A stretch of DNA of 64,000 nt from Pectinatus brassicae (GTDB lineage Bacteria; Bacillota; Negativicutes; Selenomonadales; Selenomonadaceae). Under the pieces are notes generated by a model. It was not told where the DNA came from. It saw only the letters and a program-made list of their open reading frames with translations, and ran no database searches. Shown here in pieces: positions 38,291-46,148 of this stretch. The stretch spans positions 62,001 to 126,000 of the forward strand of contig NZ_JACHFH010000002.1 in NCBI RefSeq assembly GCF_014201835.1. The letters are read 5' to 3'. A program made the position numbers and the translations under genes. How positions within the stretch are numbered: position 1 is the first letter of the stretch; each line of letters starts with the position of its first letter.

Positions 38291-40252
38291 TTAGAAACTT
38301 CTTTCATAGGTAAATGTAACATTAGCCGGCAATGTATAATATTCATGATTATTTATAACATCATCACGATTAAAAAGATTTCGGCCTACTATTTTAAAAC
38401 AATCAATCTCAGTAGGTTTATACTGCAAAGTAAGCGTAAAATCGCAGCTGTTCGCCAAATTATGATCAGTTGATGACGAAGATGTACGTTCATAATTATA
38501 ATAAGCTGGTTCTCGATCAAGATAAGCAAAAATACGGGCATCGGTCATAAATTTATCTTTATTATAATTAGCTCCCAGATTAATTACATATTTAGATGAA
38601 TCCTGACTCCATTTCCCATCATCATTGGAATACGCTTTGGGGTTCTGAATTGTAAACCCCAGATCTGTTGATAAATTTTTATCAATTTTTTGTTTATAAT
38701 TAAATTCAAGTCCTGCATTTTTCCATTTATCATGATTGCGCATAATACTTGCTCCGCTATCAGTTTTATCCCAGTAAAATTTATTATTAACTGTCATATA
38801 GAAAATATCTGTAGTTATAGCTTTATGTTTATCTTCAATTTTATGTCCGATTTCATAGGACCAACCCGATTGCGGTTTTAAATCAGAATTTATCACAAAA
38901 TTGCTGTTATAAGAAAATCCTGAACTCATGCTTGGCATCTCAAATGATTTCCCAACATTAAAATAATATGATGACTTGTCATTTACTTTATATAATCCCT
39001 GAATTTGCGGCAGAATCTGTGTATCACTGCTTTGATACTGTGAGCTTGTTACATGGTACTCACGGGCACCAAAGATAAAACTCAATTTATCCGTTGCCTG
39101 CCAATCATAAGATTGATATAACGAATAACTGTCGCGATTGTTTTTTGTTGTTACAGCCGCAGCTGATTTTGTATATTTTAAAGCTTCCCTTGCATAATTA
39201 GCTCCTATTATTAATGAATCCTTATCATTTCTCAAATCTAATTTCTTTTGTACATCAAAATTAGCATTATAACCAAAATATTTTACATCAGTATAATGTG
39301 AAGGATATGATTTATCATATATGGTACTTGAATTGTATGTATTATAACCAGCAACAGCTTTTATCCCGGTATCCTGATCATCATATACCAAGGTATAGTT
39401 ATTATTTGTCGTTTCAATATTACTTAAATATTTCATGTTGGCAATATAATCAGTAAACGAACCTGTCTCATATTTAGCTTTACTATTAGTATGTCCATAA
39501 CTGAAATTTAAATGTTTAGCCAGATTGGCATCAAAATACATTTGCTCAGAACTTTTATCTTTTATGTTTAAGGCTTTTCCTGAACCAGTTGTACCCGGAT
39601 GCTCTACATCAAAAAAATCATCACTAATTGTTTTTTTAATCCCTAAGTCAAATACATCTGTCTGTACATTTATTGCTGATCCTTCCAGTCTGCTGCCAGC
39701 TGTAACAGAAACCTTACCCGATATTTTGCTGGTTTTTACTGGCTTTTTAGTAATAATATTTATTACCCCACCCATGGCCTGCGGTCCGTATAATACGGAA
39801 TTAGCACCTTTTACAATCTCAATTCTTTCTACCTGATCTATAGGTATATTACTAAGCGACGCGTGATTCATATAATTGCAGGGATTTCCATTTATTAGAA
39901 CCAGCGTACCATCATCTATGCCACGTAATTTTATCCTTGACATCATCGCCCCATAGTCACTGCCATCATCCTGATAACTGTAAGCATTCGCCTGTGCTAA
40001 AGCCTTTACTGCTTCAAAAACGCTACTGTAGCCCCCGTCTTTTATTTGTTTGGCTGTTATTATCTGGGCATTAGCCGGAGTATTAATCATTGTTTTAGGT
40101 ATTCTTGTTGCTGTTACCACCGTATCCTCTAGACTAAATGTCTGAATATCCTGATCTGTCTGTTTCTGTGCCTGCACCTTTGCTAAGGGCAGTAATACCA
40201 TACTGATTGTTAGTACTGTCGAGATTGTTAGTCCTTTCCAATTGTTATACAT
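38291..40252 (-). CDS. TonB-dependent outer-membrane receptor 1
   Basis: 653 residues. Signal peptide, TonB box DTVVTATRIP, plug (AQIITAKQIKDGGYSSVFEAVKAL; IDQVERIEIVKGANSVLYGPQAMGGVINIITKK) and a beta-barrel ending in FTYERSF. First gene behind the MerR-type promoter at 40391-40421; its leader of about 130 bases contains a terminator-like hairpin. The plug sequence differs clearly from receptor 2, so the two probably accept different ligands or forms of one ligand. Confidence 0.92.
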   Translation of the reverse strand: MYNNWKGLTISTVLTISMVLLPLAKVQAQKQTDQDIQTFSLEDTVVTATRIPKTMINTPANAQIITAKQIKDGGYSSVFEAVKALAQANAYSYQDDGSDYGAMMSRIKLRGIDDGTLVLINGNPCNYMNHASLSNIPIDQVERIEIVKGANSVLYGPQAMGGVINIITKKPVKTSKISGKVSVTAGSRLEGSAINVQTDVFDLGIKKTISDDFFDVEHPGTTGSGKALNIKDKSSEQMYFDANLAKHLNFSYGHTNSKAKYETGSFTDYIANMKYLSNIETTNNNYTLVYDDQDTGIKAVAGYNTYNSSTIYDKSYPSHYTDVKYFGYNANFDVQKKLDLRNDKDSLIIGANYAREALKYTKSAAAVTTKNNRDSYSLYQSYDWQATDKLSFIFGAREYHVTSSQYQSSDTQILPQIQGLYKVNDKSSYYFNVGKSFEMPSMSSGFSYNSNFVINSDLKPQSGWSYEIGHKIEDKHKAITTDIFYMTVNNKFYWDKTDSGASIMRNHDKWKNAGLEFNYKQKIDKNLSTDLGFTIQNPKAYSNDDGKWSQDSSKYVINLGANYNKDKFMTDARIFAYLDREPAYYNYERTSSSSTDHNLANSCDFTLTLQYKPTEIDCFKIVGRNLFNRDDVINNHEYYTLPANVTFTYERSF

Positions 40253-40329
40253 AAATTACCATTCCTTAAATATATTTTATATTCTATTATTTATAGAATT
40301 ATTTATTAAATTTATTTATAAAAACATAC

Positions 40330-40356
40330 AAAAACGCAGTAAAAATCTACTGCGCG
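40330..40356 (-). terminator. Terminator-like hairpin in the receptor operon leader
   Basis: CGCAGTA/TACTGCG (40335-40354) followed by T on the minus strand, between the MerR-type promoter and the receptor start. Candidate attenuator. Confidence 0.55.
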
Positions 40357-40390
40357 CTCCTTTTTTCTGCTTTATAACAAACACTGTCGT

Positions 40391-40421
40391 AGTATAAACT
40401 ATATAGTTCGTATATAGTCAA
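40391..40421 (-). promoter_or_regulatory. MerR-type promoter/operator of the receptor operon
   Basis: On the minus strand TTGACT (-35), 19-base spacer, TATACT (-10). The spacer contains the perfect dyad ACTATATA-N5-TATATAGT (40398-40418). A lengthened spacer holding a dyad is the established hallmark of MerR-activated promoters, and the MerR gene is divergent right beside it. Confidence 0.85.
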
Positions 40422-40437
40422 TATCTTTTCACAGGAA

Positions 40438-40466
40438 TTGCTAACCATAATTTAATATGTTATATT
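40438..40466 (+). promoter_or_regulatory. Promoter of the MerR-family regulator gene
   Basis: TTGCTA-N17-TATATT on the plus strand, 24 bases before the chosen ATG. Confidence 0.55.
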
Positions 40467-40489
40467 AACAACGAATGGCAGGTGCGAAA

Positions 40490-41338
40490 ATGAAACAAAC
40501 TGAACATAATAATTATTTTACCAGCGGCGAATTAGCTAATTTATATAGAATCCCTAAGCAAACTCTGCTCTATTATGATAAAATTGGTCTGCTAAAGCCC
40601 GAGTTTATCAGCAGCAATGGCTATCGTCACTATAATATACATCAATATTTAACTTTGGAAATTATTATTAATTTACGTAATCTTGATATTCCAATAGTTG
40701 AGATCAAAGAATATCTCGCTAATAGATCTCTGGAAAACTTTATCAAATTAATTGATAAAAAAAGTTCTCAATGCCTGAAAGAAATTTCCAGCCTGCAAAA
40801 AACATATCAAAGTCTTTCCTTAGTTAAACAAAATACCCTAAATATAAATAATATTATTCTTGACCAGATATTACTTACTTCTGAACCGGCTAAAAATCTT
40901 TGTTTAACCCATATAGAAAATAATCAACTGGGAAAAAATATAATAAAAATGACTGCTCGGCATGTCTATAAAATATTCTCCAAAAATGAATTTAGAGAAA
41001 AAAATGTTGGCTGGGTTATAAATAAAAATGATTTTTTTTCTAATATCTATAATAAGTCTATTGCTTTTTATTCTATTTATGATACTGAGGAATATTTAAA
41101 CAACCATTCCATTTATATACGCCCTGCTGGTCTTTATATCTCTATGGTATTTAAGGGCACTTATTATGAAAAAGCCCCTCAGCTAATGCCTAAATTGAAT
41201 AATTTTATGAAAATTAATAACCTCATACCAGTAAGTGATATTTTTGTAATGCCGCTAAAAAATCATTGGCTTACTACTGATGTATCCCAGTACATAAATC
41301 AATTAACTATCCATGTACAAAATAAAACCACTGTTTAA
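40490..41338 (+). CDS. MerR-family regulator with GyrI/BmrR-like effector domain
   Basis: 282 residues. N-terminal MerR helix-turn-helix (FTSGELANLYRIPKQTLLYYDKIGLL, SSNGYRHYN), a dimerisation helix (about residues 80-125), and a C-terminal domain resembling the GyrI-like ligand pocket of BmrR (YIRPAGLYISMVFKGTYYE; LKNHWLTTDVSQYINQLTIHV). No Cys cluster typical of metal-sensing MerR proteins, so an organic ligand is likely. ATG at 40490 is set by AGGTG upstream. Divergent from the receptor operon; probable activator of the promoters at 40391 and 43335. Confidence 0.9.
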   Translation: MKQTEHNNYFTSGELANLYRIPKQTLLYYDKIGLLKPEFISSNGYRHYNIHQYLTLEIIINLRNLDIPIVEIKEYLANRSLENFIKLIDKKSSQCLKEISSLQKTYQSLSLVKQNTLNINNIILDQILLTSEPAKNLCLTHIENNQLGKNIIKMTARHVYKIFSKNEFREKNVGWVINKNDFFSNIYNKSIAFYSIYDTEEYLNNHSIYIRPAGLYISMVFKGTYYEKAPQLMPKLNNFMKINNLIPVSDIFVMPLKNHWLTTDVSQYINQLTIHVQNKTTV

Positions 41339-41372
41339 TAAAAACATTTTATTAAACAGTGGTTTTATTTTA
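41321..41372. terminator. Bidirectional terminator between merR and the binding-protein gene
   Basis: Stem of about 20 bp (AATAAAACCACTGTTTAATA and its complement) overlapping the 3' ends of both converging genes. Confidence 0.88.
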
Positions 41373-42371
41373 ATCAACAACTGATAAATGCATATTATCA
41401 GGAAAATTAAATTCGCTGCCATATACACATCGAGCAATTTCTTGAATACCAAAAACAATATCCTGCGAAACGTTATAAATATACCCTTCCCTTGGATATA
41501 TTAATTTCTTGTCTTTTATGGCCTTTATTGTCTGTAATGAGGGATCTAAAAGATATTTTTGATTATACTTTTCTATATTAAAAGTTCCATGATCATTATA
41601 TGTAGGCATTAATAATATATCCGGATTAATTTTTACCAATTCTTCTTTTGTCAACGCCTCTCCATTATGTATTCCGGCTGTAGCTGCACCATTAATAACT
41701 CCAGCAGATCTGCATTCGTCATCAAATGCCGATCCGATACCACCATATGCAGACATTAATGAAATAAGCACTAATTTTTTACGTTTATCTTCAGGAATCT
41801 TATCAACTTTATTTTTTATATCTGCCAGTTTCTTATCCATAAGGGCAATTAATTTTATTCCTTTATTATGCTCACCTAATGCATCAGCTATAATCTGTAT
41901 TGAAATTTTAACATCCTGTATATTTTTCGCTCCAGGAACTACAACTACATTAAGTCCCATATCACGTAAATTATTTACTTTTGCCAAATCTCCCCAATTC
42001 GGAACAATTACTATATCAGGTTTCAACGAATATATTTTTTCTACCGATGGATTTTTAATTTTTATATTAATATTTTTTACCAGTCCAGAAACATTCGAAC
42101 TTGTAGAATCATCCAACAAATAATTAACTGCCACTAGTTTTTCTGGTTTAACTAACCCTAATACAATTTCATCGGTACTCATAGATAAAGTTAATATTCG
42201 CTTAGGTCTAGATGAAAACTCCACAGTCGTGCCTTGACTGTCAACAACAGAATATCGACCGTCCTGATTTTTTATTGCAGCAGTATTGCTGTCACAACCT
42301 GCTAATAACATAGCACAATATATTATTAATAATATACTCATATATATTCCTATTATTGTTTTTTTCTGCAT
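41370..42371 (-). CDS. BtuF/FepB-type substrate-binding lipoprotein
   Basis: 333-residue class III binding protein for metal chelates or corrinoids. Lipoprotein signal with lipobox MLLAGC; domain starts YSVVDSQGTTVEFSSRPKRI, with SVEKIYSLKPDIVIVP and the single long inter-lobe helix region, ending with GIQEIARCVYG. GGAG about 7 bases upstream of the ATG. It follows the TIM-barrel gene by 31 bases and shares its MerR-type promoter. Partner permease is at 35191 and ATPase at 43362. Confidence 0.9.
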   Translation of the reverse strand: MQKKTIIGIYMSILLIIYCAMLLAGCDSNTAAIKNQDGRYSVVDSQGTTVEFSSRPKRILTLSMSTDEIVLGLVKPEKLVAVNYLLDDSTSSNVSGLVKNINIKIKNPSVEKIYSLKPDIVIVPNWGDLAKVNNLRDMGLNVVVVPGAKNIQDVKISIQIIADALGEHNKGIKLIALMDKKLADIKNKVDKIPEDKRKKLVLISLMSAYGGIGSAFDDECRSAGVINGAATAGIHNGEALTKEELVKINPDILLMPTYNDHGTFNIEKYNQKYLLDPSLQTIKAIKDKKLIYPREGYIYNVSQDIVFGIQEIARCVYGSEFNFPDNMHLSVVD

Positions 42372-42402
42372 GTATTACTCCTTTCTCTTTAATTAGCTTA
42401 AA

Positions 42403-43323
42403 CTATATATTTCCCACTGATACAAATTGTTGTTTTAAAAGATTATCTAAATCAGTAAAATTATCGTATATTAGTTCATGCACCACATATTCCGGCTGCA
42501 CATAATTAAATATTTTTTGTACTACTTTATTAGTAAATGGCCGATGTTGATCTAAAGAAATAATATGCTTCATCAGATCCGCTTTCTCTATGTTATCCGG
42601 CAAACAATGGTTAAATGACTGCTGATATTCACCAGATAATGAGCAGCTTAGATGAAGTCCCTTTATGACCTGAGACTCCTCATGCAGTTCAGATATAATC
42701 CTGCAGACATAGTCGACCGCTTCTGTTTGTGTTCTTATTAATGGATTCGTATTCATTAAATGACCTGTATCAAGTATAATACCAATATTTTTTTTATTAA
42801 TAAGCGAAAGAAATCGTTTTATAATATCCTTATCCAATAATCGCAAGCCCGGCCAGCACAAATTTTCAAATAAAATCCATACATTTGAGGGTATATCTGA
42901 AACCACCTCATTAAAAACCTCTGCAGCGGCAGCTACTACTTCCATATCTGTATGTTTAAATTTAAATGTATAAGTTTCTTCTTCACTGCAATCTGCAATA
43001 TGCCAAACAAGATATTCTGGTTTTTGGGTAAGTGCTGCTTTAATATTAGTTCTTATTTTTTCTATCCATTCATGTCTATTTTTCACAACAATAGTCTTAT
43101 TCGATTTATTATATTTCCAAAATTCAAGCCATTGAGGCCAGTATGCTAAATGAACTCCCACACTAATGTCAGCATATGATTTTAACAGTAATTGCCCATT
43201 ATATATATACTGCTCCACACCATCTAATTTATGTTGCAATAAATATTGTTCCAAATCAATATTTTTATTTTCCAGTTCTCTTTCATACCATTGTATCGCA
43301 CAATAATTCAATAAGTTTTTCAT
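42403..43323 (-). CDS. AP-endonuclease-2/xylose-isomerase-like TIM-barrel protein
   Basis: 306 residues, cytoplasmic (no signal). Substrate unknown. Four ligand-type residues of the metal-dependent TIM-barrel superfamily can be placed: Glu in ILFENLCWPG, Asp and His in IGIILDTGHLM, His in IKGLHLSCS, and His-Glu in YVVHELIYDN. It is the first gene behind the MerR-type promoter at 43335-43365, upstream of the binding protein, so it probably processes the imported ligand. The ATG lies only about 12 bases from the -10 and has no Shine-Dalgarno, indicating a near-leaderless transcript. Confidence 0.8.
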   Translation of the reverse strand: MKNLLNYCAIQWYERELENKNIDLEQYLLQHKLDGVEQYIYNGQLLLKSYADISVGVHLAYWPQWLEFWKYNKSNKTIVVKNRHEWIEKIRTNIKAALTQKPEYLVWHIADCSEEETYTFKFKHTDMEVVAAAAEVFNEVVSDIPSNVWILFENLCWPGLRLLDKDIIKRFLSLINKKNIGIILDTGHLMNTNPLIRTQTEAVDYVCRIISELHEESQVIKGLHLSCSLSGEYQQSFNHCLPDNIEKADLMKHIISLDQHRPFTNKVVQKIFNYVQPEYVVHELIYDNFTDLDNLLKQQFVSVGNI

Positions 43324-43334
43324 AATTATTTGTT

Positions 43335-43365
43335 ATAATAAACTATATACCCCCTATATAGTCAA
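43335..43365 (-). promoter_or_regulatory. MerR-type promoter/operator of the TIM-barrel/binding-protein operon
   Basis: Minus strand TTGACT-N19-TATTAT with the perfect dyad ACTATATA-N5-TATATAGT (43342-43362), identical in half-sites and spacing to the site at 40391-40421. It overlaps the last base of the upstream ATPase gene. Confidence 0.85.
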
Positions 43366-44174
43366 TTAAAATATATTAGAAACATATCCTGTAATAATTT
43401 TTTTCGTTGTTGTTCTCTGTTCATATCACTTTTTACCGCTATTTCAATATTATTACTATTATCATCATACAATACTCGTATAGGTACCTTGTATGCTATA
43501 CTAAGCAATTTTTCTGTAAAAACCTCTTTTGGCGAACCCTCAGCTAAAACTTTATTGTTTCCTAACAATAAAATGCGTGAACAATATTTAGCTGCCAAAT
43601 TTAATTCATGCACAATCATTACTACAGTCTTCCCTATTTGTGCCAGTTCTCGTACAAAACGAAAAATTTCCTCCTGATAAACCATATCTAAACCTGTTGT
43701 CGGCTCATCCAAAAATAAAATTGGTGTTTGTTGTGCCAATATTTTTGCTAATAAAATGCGCTGTTTCTGCCCTCCAGAAACTTCATTTACAGGGATATCT
43801 GCCAACTCTAAAGTCCCAGTATACCGCATGCATTCCAACGCCAATTTTTCATCTTTTTCAGCCTCATTTTGCCACCATTTCAAATAAGGATAGCGTCCTG
43901 ACAAAACTAGTTCTTTACCGGTATAACCAAAACCCACATATACATCCTGCTGTAGATACGCTATTAATTTAGCTAACTCCCGTTCACTATAATCTAAAAT
44001 ATTTTTATTAAAACACTTTATTTCTCCACCTATCTGCGGAATTATTCCTCGTAATGTCTTTAAAAATGTACTTTTCCCTGTTCCATTTGGTCCTATAATT
44101 CCTACTACCTCCCCCTTATTTATTGTAGTATTAATATTGGATATAATATTTTTATTCTTATAGCCAATTGACAA
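43362..44174 (-). CDS. BtuD/FecE-type ABC transporter ATPase
   Basis: ATPase for chelate or corrinoid import. Walker A GPNGTGKST, Q-loop YLQQDVYVG, signature VSGGQKQRILLAKIL, Walker B ILFLDEPTTGLD, switch MIVHELN. From the TTG at 44174 the protein has 270 residues but lacks the first beta-strand. In-frame codons upstream (44204-44175) encode IIESIIEIEN, matching the family N-terminus, and AAGGAG lies 6-9 bases before ATC (44204)/ATA (44201); no ATG, GTG or TTG exists there. A non-AUG start is therefore likely and the true start is probably 44201-44204. It is upstream of, and separately promoted from, the TIM-barrel gene. Confidence 0.88.
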   Translation of the reverse strand: MSIGYKNKNIISNINTTINKGEVVGIIGPNGTGKSTFLKTLRGIIPQIGGEIKCFNKNILDYSERELAKLIAYLQQDVYVGFGYTGKELVLSGRYPYLKWWQNEAEKDEKLALECMRYTGTLELADIPVNEVSGGQKQRILLAKILAQQTPILFLDEPTTGLDMVYQEEIFRFVRELAQIGKTVVMIVHELNLAAKYCSRILLLGNNKVLAEGSPKEVFTEKLLSIAYKVPIRVLYDDNSNNIEIAVKSDMNREQQRKKLLQDMFLIYFN

Positions 44175-44382
44175 ATTTTCAATTTCTATGATACTTTCTA
44201 TGATAAAACACTCCTTAATATATTTTATCTACAGTAAACACTTTCACACAAAATACTATTGTACTATTAACATATATCTATTTTTCAAACAAAAAAACTG
44301 GCTAATTGCCAGCAGACAGCTTCATTATATAATTTAAAAAGAATAATATCAATATCCTATTATTTGTTAAGATATATGGTTC

Positions 44383-44411
44383 TTGACAAATATCATAAAG
44401 CTTTATATTAT
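44383..44411 (+). promoter_or_regulatory. Promoter of the riboswitch-tonB-exbB-exbD operon
   Basis: TTGACA-N17-TATTAT, close to consensus; predicted transcript start about 44418, directly before the Fur-box-like palindrome and riboswitch. Confidence 0.75.
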
Positions 44412-44430
44412 ATGTAGTAGATTTTATTAT

Positions 44431-44448
44431 TGATAATAATTATTATCA
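44431..44448. promoter_or_regulatory. Fur-box-like palindrome
   Basis: TGATAATAATTATTATCA, a perfect 18-bp palindrome resembling the established Fur consensus GATAATGATAATCATTATC. It lies just downstream of the predicted transcription start, where bound Fur would block elongation. Confidence 0.65.
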
Positions 44449-44454
44449 CATAAA

Positions 44455-44610
44455 CAAACAGGTGCTTAACGCTTAATAGAAAAGTACGGTCAACACCGTC
44501 GCGGTCCCGCCGCTGTAAAGGGGAATCATTGTGCATCAATGCCACTGGGAAACTGGGAAGGCGCACTATGGTAATGATCCCGAGCCAGAAGAACTGCCTG
44601 TTTAAAAATC
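44455..44610 (+). ncRNA. Cobalamin riboswitch
   Basis: Conserved aptamer blocks in order: GGTGCTTAACGC, CGGTCCCGCCGCTGTAA, GCCACTGGGAAACTGGGAAGGCG and the closing GAGCCAGAAGAACTGCCTG. It lies 5' of tonB and is followed by a terminator at 44676-44716, a typical transcription-termination expression platform. Confidence 0.93.
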
Positions 44611-44675
44611 ACCGTTATACTCACGAGCGATGGGAATGGGGATTATCTTTCATGATAGAAATTTATCTTATCAGC

Positions 44676-44716
44676 AAAGAGTACATTCTTATCGGAAATG
44701 TACTCTTTATTTTTTT
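44676..44716 (+). terminator. Riboswitch expression-platform terminator
   Basis: AAAGAGTACATT/AATGTACTCTTT 12-bp stem followed by a T-rich run (44709-44716), 15 bases before the tonB ATG. Confidence 0.88.
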
Positions 44717-44730
44717 AGAAAGGTAATATT

Positions 44731-45486
44731 ATGCTATCATTTTCGTATAATAAAACAGCTTGGTTCACTTCGTTATTTATACATCTGCTTTTATTTATTT
44801 CATTGGCATCCGCTGGTTTTTTCTCTGTTAATCATGTTAATGCCAATCCTGATACTACAATTTATATCGTTGATAATAATTCAACATATTTATCTTCTGG
44901 CGGCTCTAATAATGAAGGTACCTCTGCCAATACTAATGCTATAACCTTATCAGCATCACAAAATAATGTTTCTGACACAGAAAATCCATCGGCTGCACAA
45001 GTATCAACAACTGTTACTTCTTTAACAAAACATTATGCACTCACTGAGCATAATGCTTCTGGTACTGCTGCAGGCACGCAATATGCAGGAAATAGTACTG
45101 GCAATGGTACTGGTACAAATTCTGGTGCTGCATCTGGAAATGGACAAGGTTATGGCTCCGGCAGTCATCCCGGTAATGGAAGTACTTCTAATCCCGATGC
45201 ACTTCGTGTCAGCATCCCACCACGGCCTACTAATTCTCCTGCCCCAATTTATCCCGACAGCATGCGAACTTCGGGCTTAGAAGGCACTACATCTTTAACC
45301 ATGCTCATAAGTGCTTCCGGTCACGTAGAAAATGTTACTATTACAAGTTCCTCTGGACAAACCGCCTTCGATAATGCTGCTATTAACGCTGCTTATAAAT
45401 ATAAATTTGTCCCCGCCCGCAACAGTCGTAATCAAAACGTACGTTGCCGCATCTCAAAAAATTTTACTTTTCATCTAAATAATTAA
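44731..45486 (+). CDS. tonB: TonB energy transducer with Gly/Ser/Asn-rich linker
   Basis: Couples proton-motive force via ExbBD to the outer-membrane receptors. 251 residues: one N-terminal membrane anchor (about 10-30), a long linker (about 45-155) rich in Ser, Thr, Asn and Gly (GNGTGTNSGAASGNGQGYGS), and a C-terminal TonB domain (PAPIYPDSMRTSGLEGTTSLTM; AAINAAYKYKFVPARN). The usual Pro-rich, Glu-Pro/Lys-Pro linker is missing. First gene of tonB-exbB-exbD, under the cobalamin riboswitch and a Fur-like site. GAAAGG before the ATG. Confidence 0.92.
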   Translation: MLSFSYNKTAWFTSLFIHLLLFISLASAGFFSVNHVNANPDTTIYIVDNNSTYLSSGGSNNEGTSANTNAITLSASQNNVSDTENPSAAQVSTTVTSLTKHYALTEHNASGTAAGTQYAGNSTGNGTGTNSGAASGNGQGYGSGSHPGNGSTSNPDALRVSIPPRPTNSPAPIYPDSMRTSGLEGTTSLTMLISASGHVENVTITSSSGQTAFDNAAINAAYKYKFVPARNSRNQNVRCRISKNFTFHLNN

Positions 45487-45515
45487 TAATTACGCTTATA
45501 CTAAGGAGAATATTT

Positions 45516-46148
45516 ATGGATTTTATTACTCAGGGCATTACCATTTTTCATAAAGGCGGTTTTGTCATGTACATTCTGCTATTATGCTCATTATTTGTTC
45601 TATCAATAGGTATTGAGCGTTTCTTGTATTTTCGTCAGCTTGATTCTGGACGCCAGTTTGCTGCTGTTTTTTATCGATTGATGAATAATGACAAATTTGC
45701 TGAAGCACAGCAACTAACCGCGACAAGCCATGGCAGCCTGGCCTTAATCCTGCATTCTGCAATGATAAAATCGCCAATGGCTGCCAATAATATCAAAGCA
45801 TTTTTTGAAATTCAGTCAGGAATTATTCTGGCTAAGTTTCGCCGCCGTTTATATTATTTAAATGTTATTGTTACCATGGCACCACTATTAGGTCTTTTGG
45901 GCACAATCAGCGGTATGATCTCAGCTTTTAGTGTATTTAATTTACAATCAGGGCAGACTGCCACTATTACCGGCGGTGTTGGCGAAGCTCTTATCGCTAC
46001 GGCCATGGGACTTTGTGTTGCCATAATTTCTCTGATAATACATGCTTATTTCACCCAAAGAATTGATAATATCATTACCGATATGGAGCAGTCTTTTTCT
46101 TTAGTTGAAGCATATTATGCACGGGGTGAAAATCATGCGTCTGCGTGA
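45516..46148 (+). CDS. exbB: ExbB/TolQ/MotA-family proton channel protein
   Basis: 210 residues, three membrane segments: GGFVMYILLLCSLFVLSIGIERF at the N-terminus, then VIVTMAPLLGLLGTISGMISAF and TGGVGEALIATAMGLCVAIISLI, the conserved TolQ/ExbB helices 2 and 3. Forms the proton channel with ExbD. AAGGAG before the ATG. Overlaps exbD by 14 bases. Confidence 0.94.
   Translation: MDFITQGITIFHKGGFVMYILLLCSLFVLSIGIERFLYFRQLDSGRQFAAVFYRLMNNDKFAEAQQLTATSHGSLALILHSAMIKSPMAANNIKAFFEIQSGIILAKFRRRLYYLNVIVTMAPLLGLLGTISGMISAFSVFNLQSGQTATITGGVGEALIATAMGLCVAIISLIIHAYFTQRIDNIITDMEQSFSLVEAYYARGENHASA

Noticed and set aside
44529-44944. Reading frames within the cobalamin riboswitch and tonB
   Set aside because: They overlap a conserved structured RNA and a real gene in another frame.
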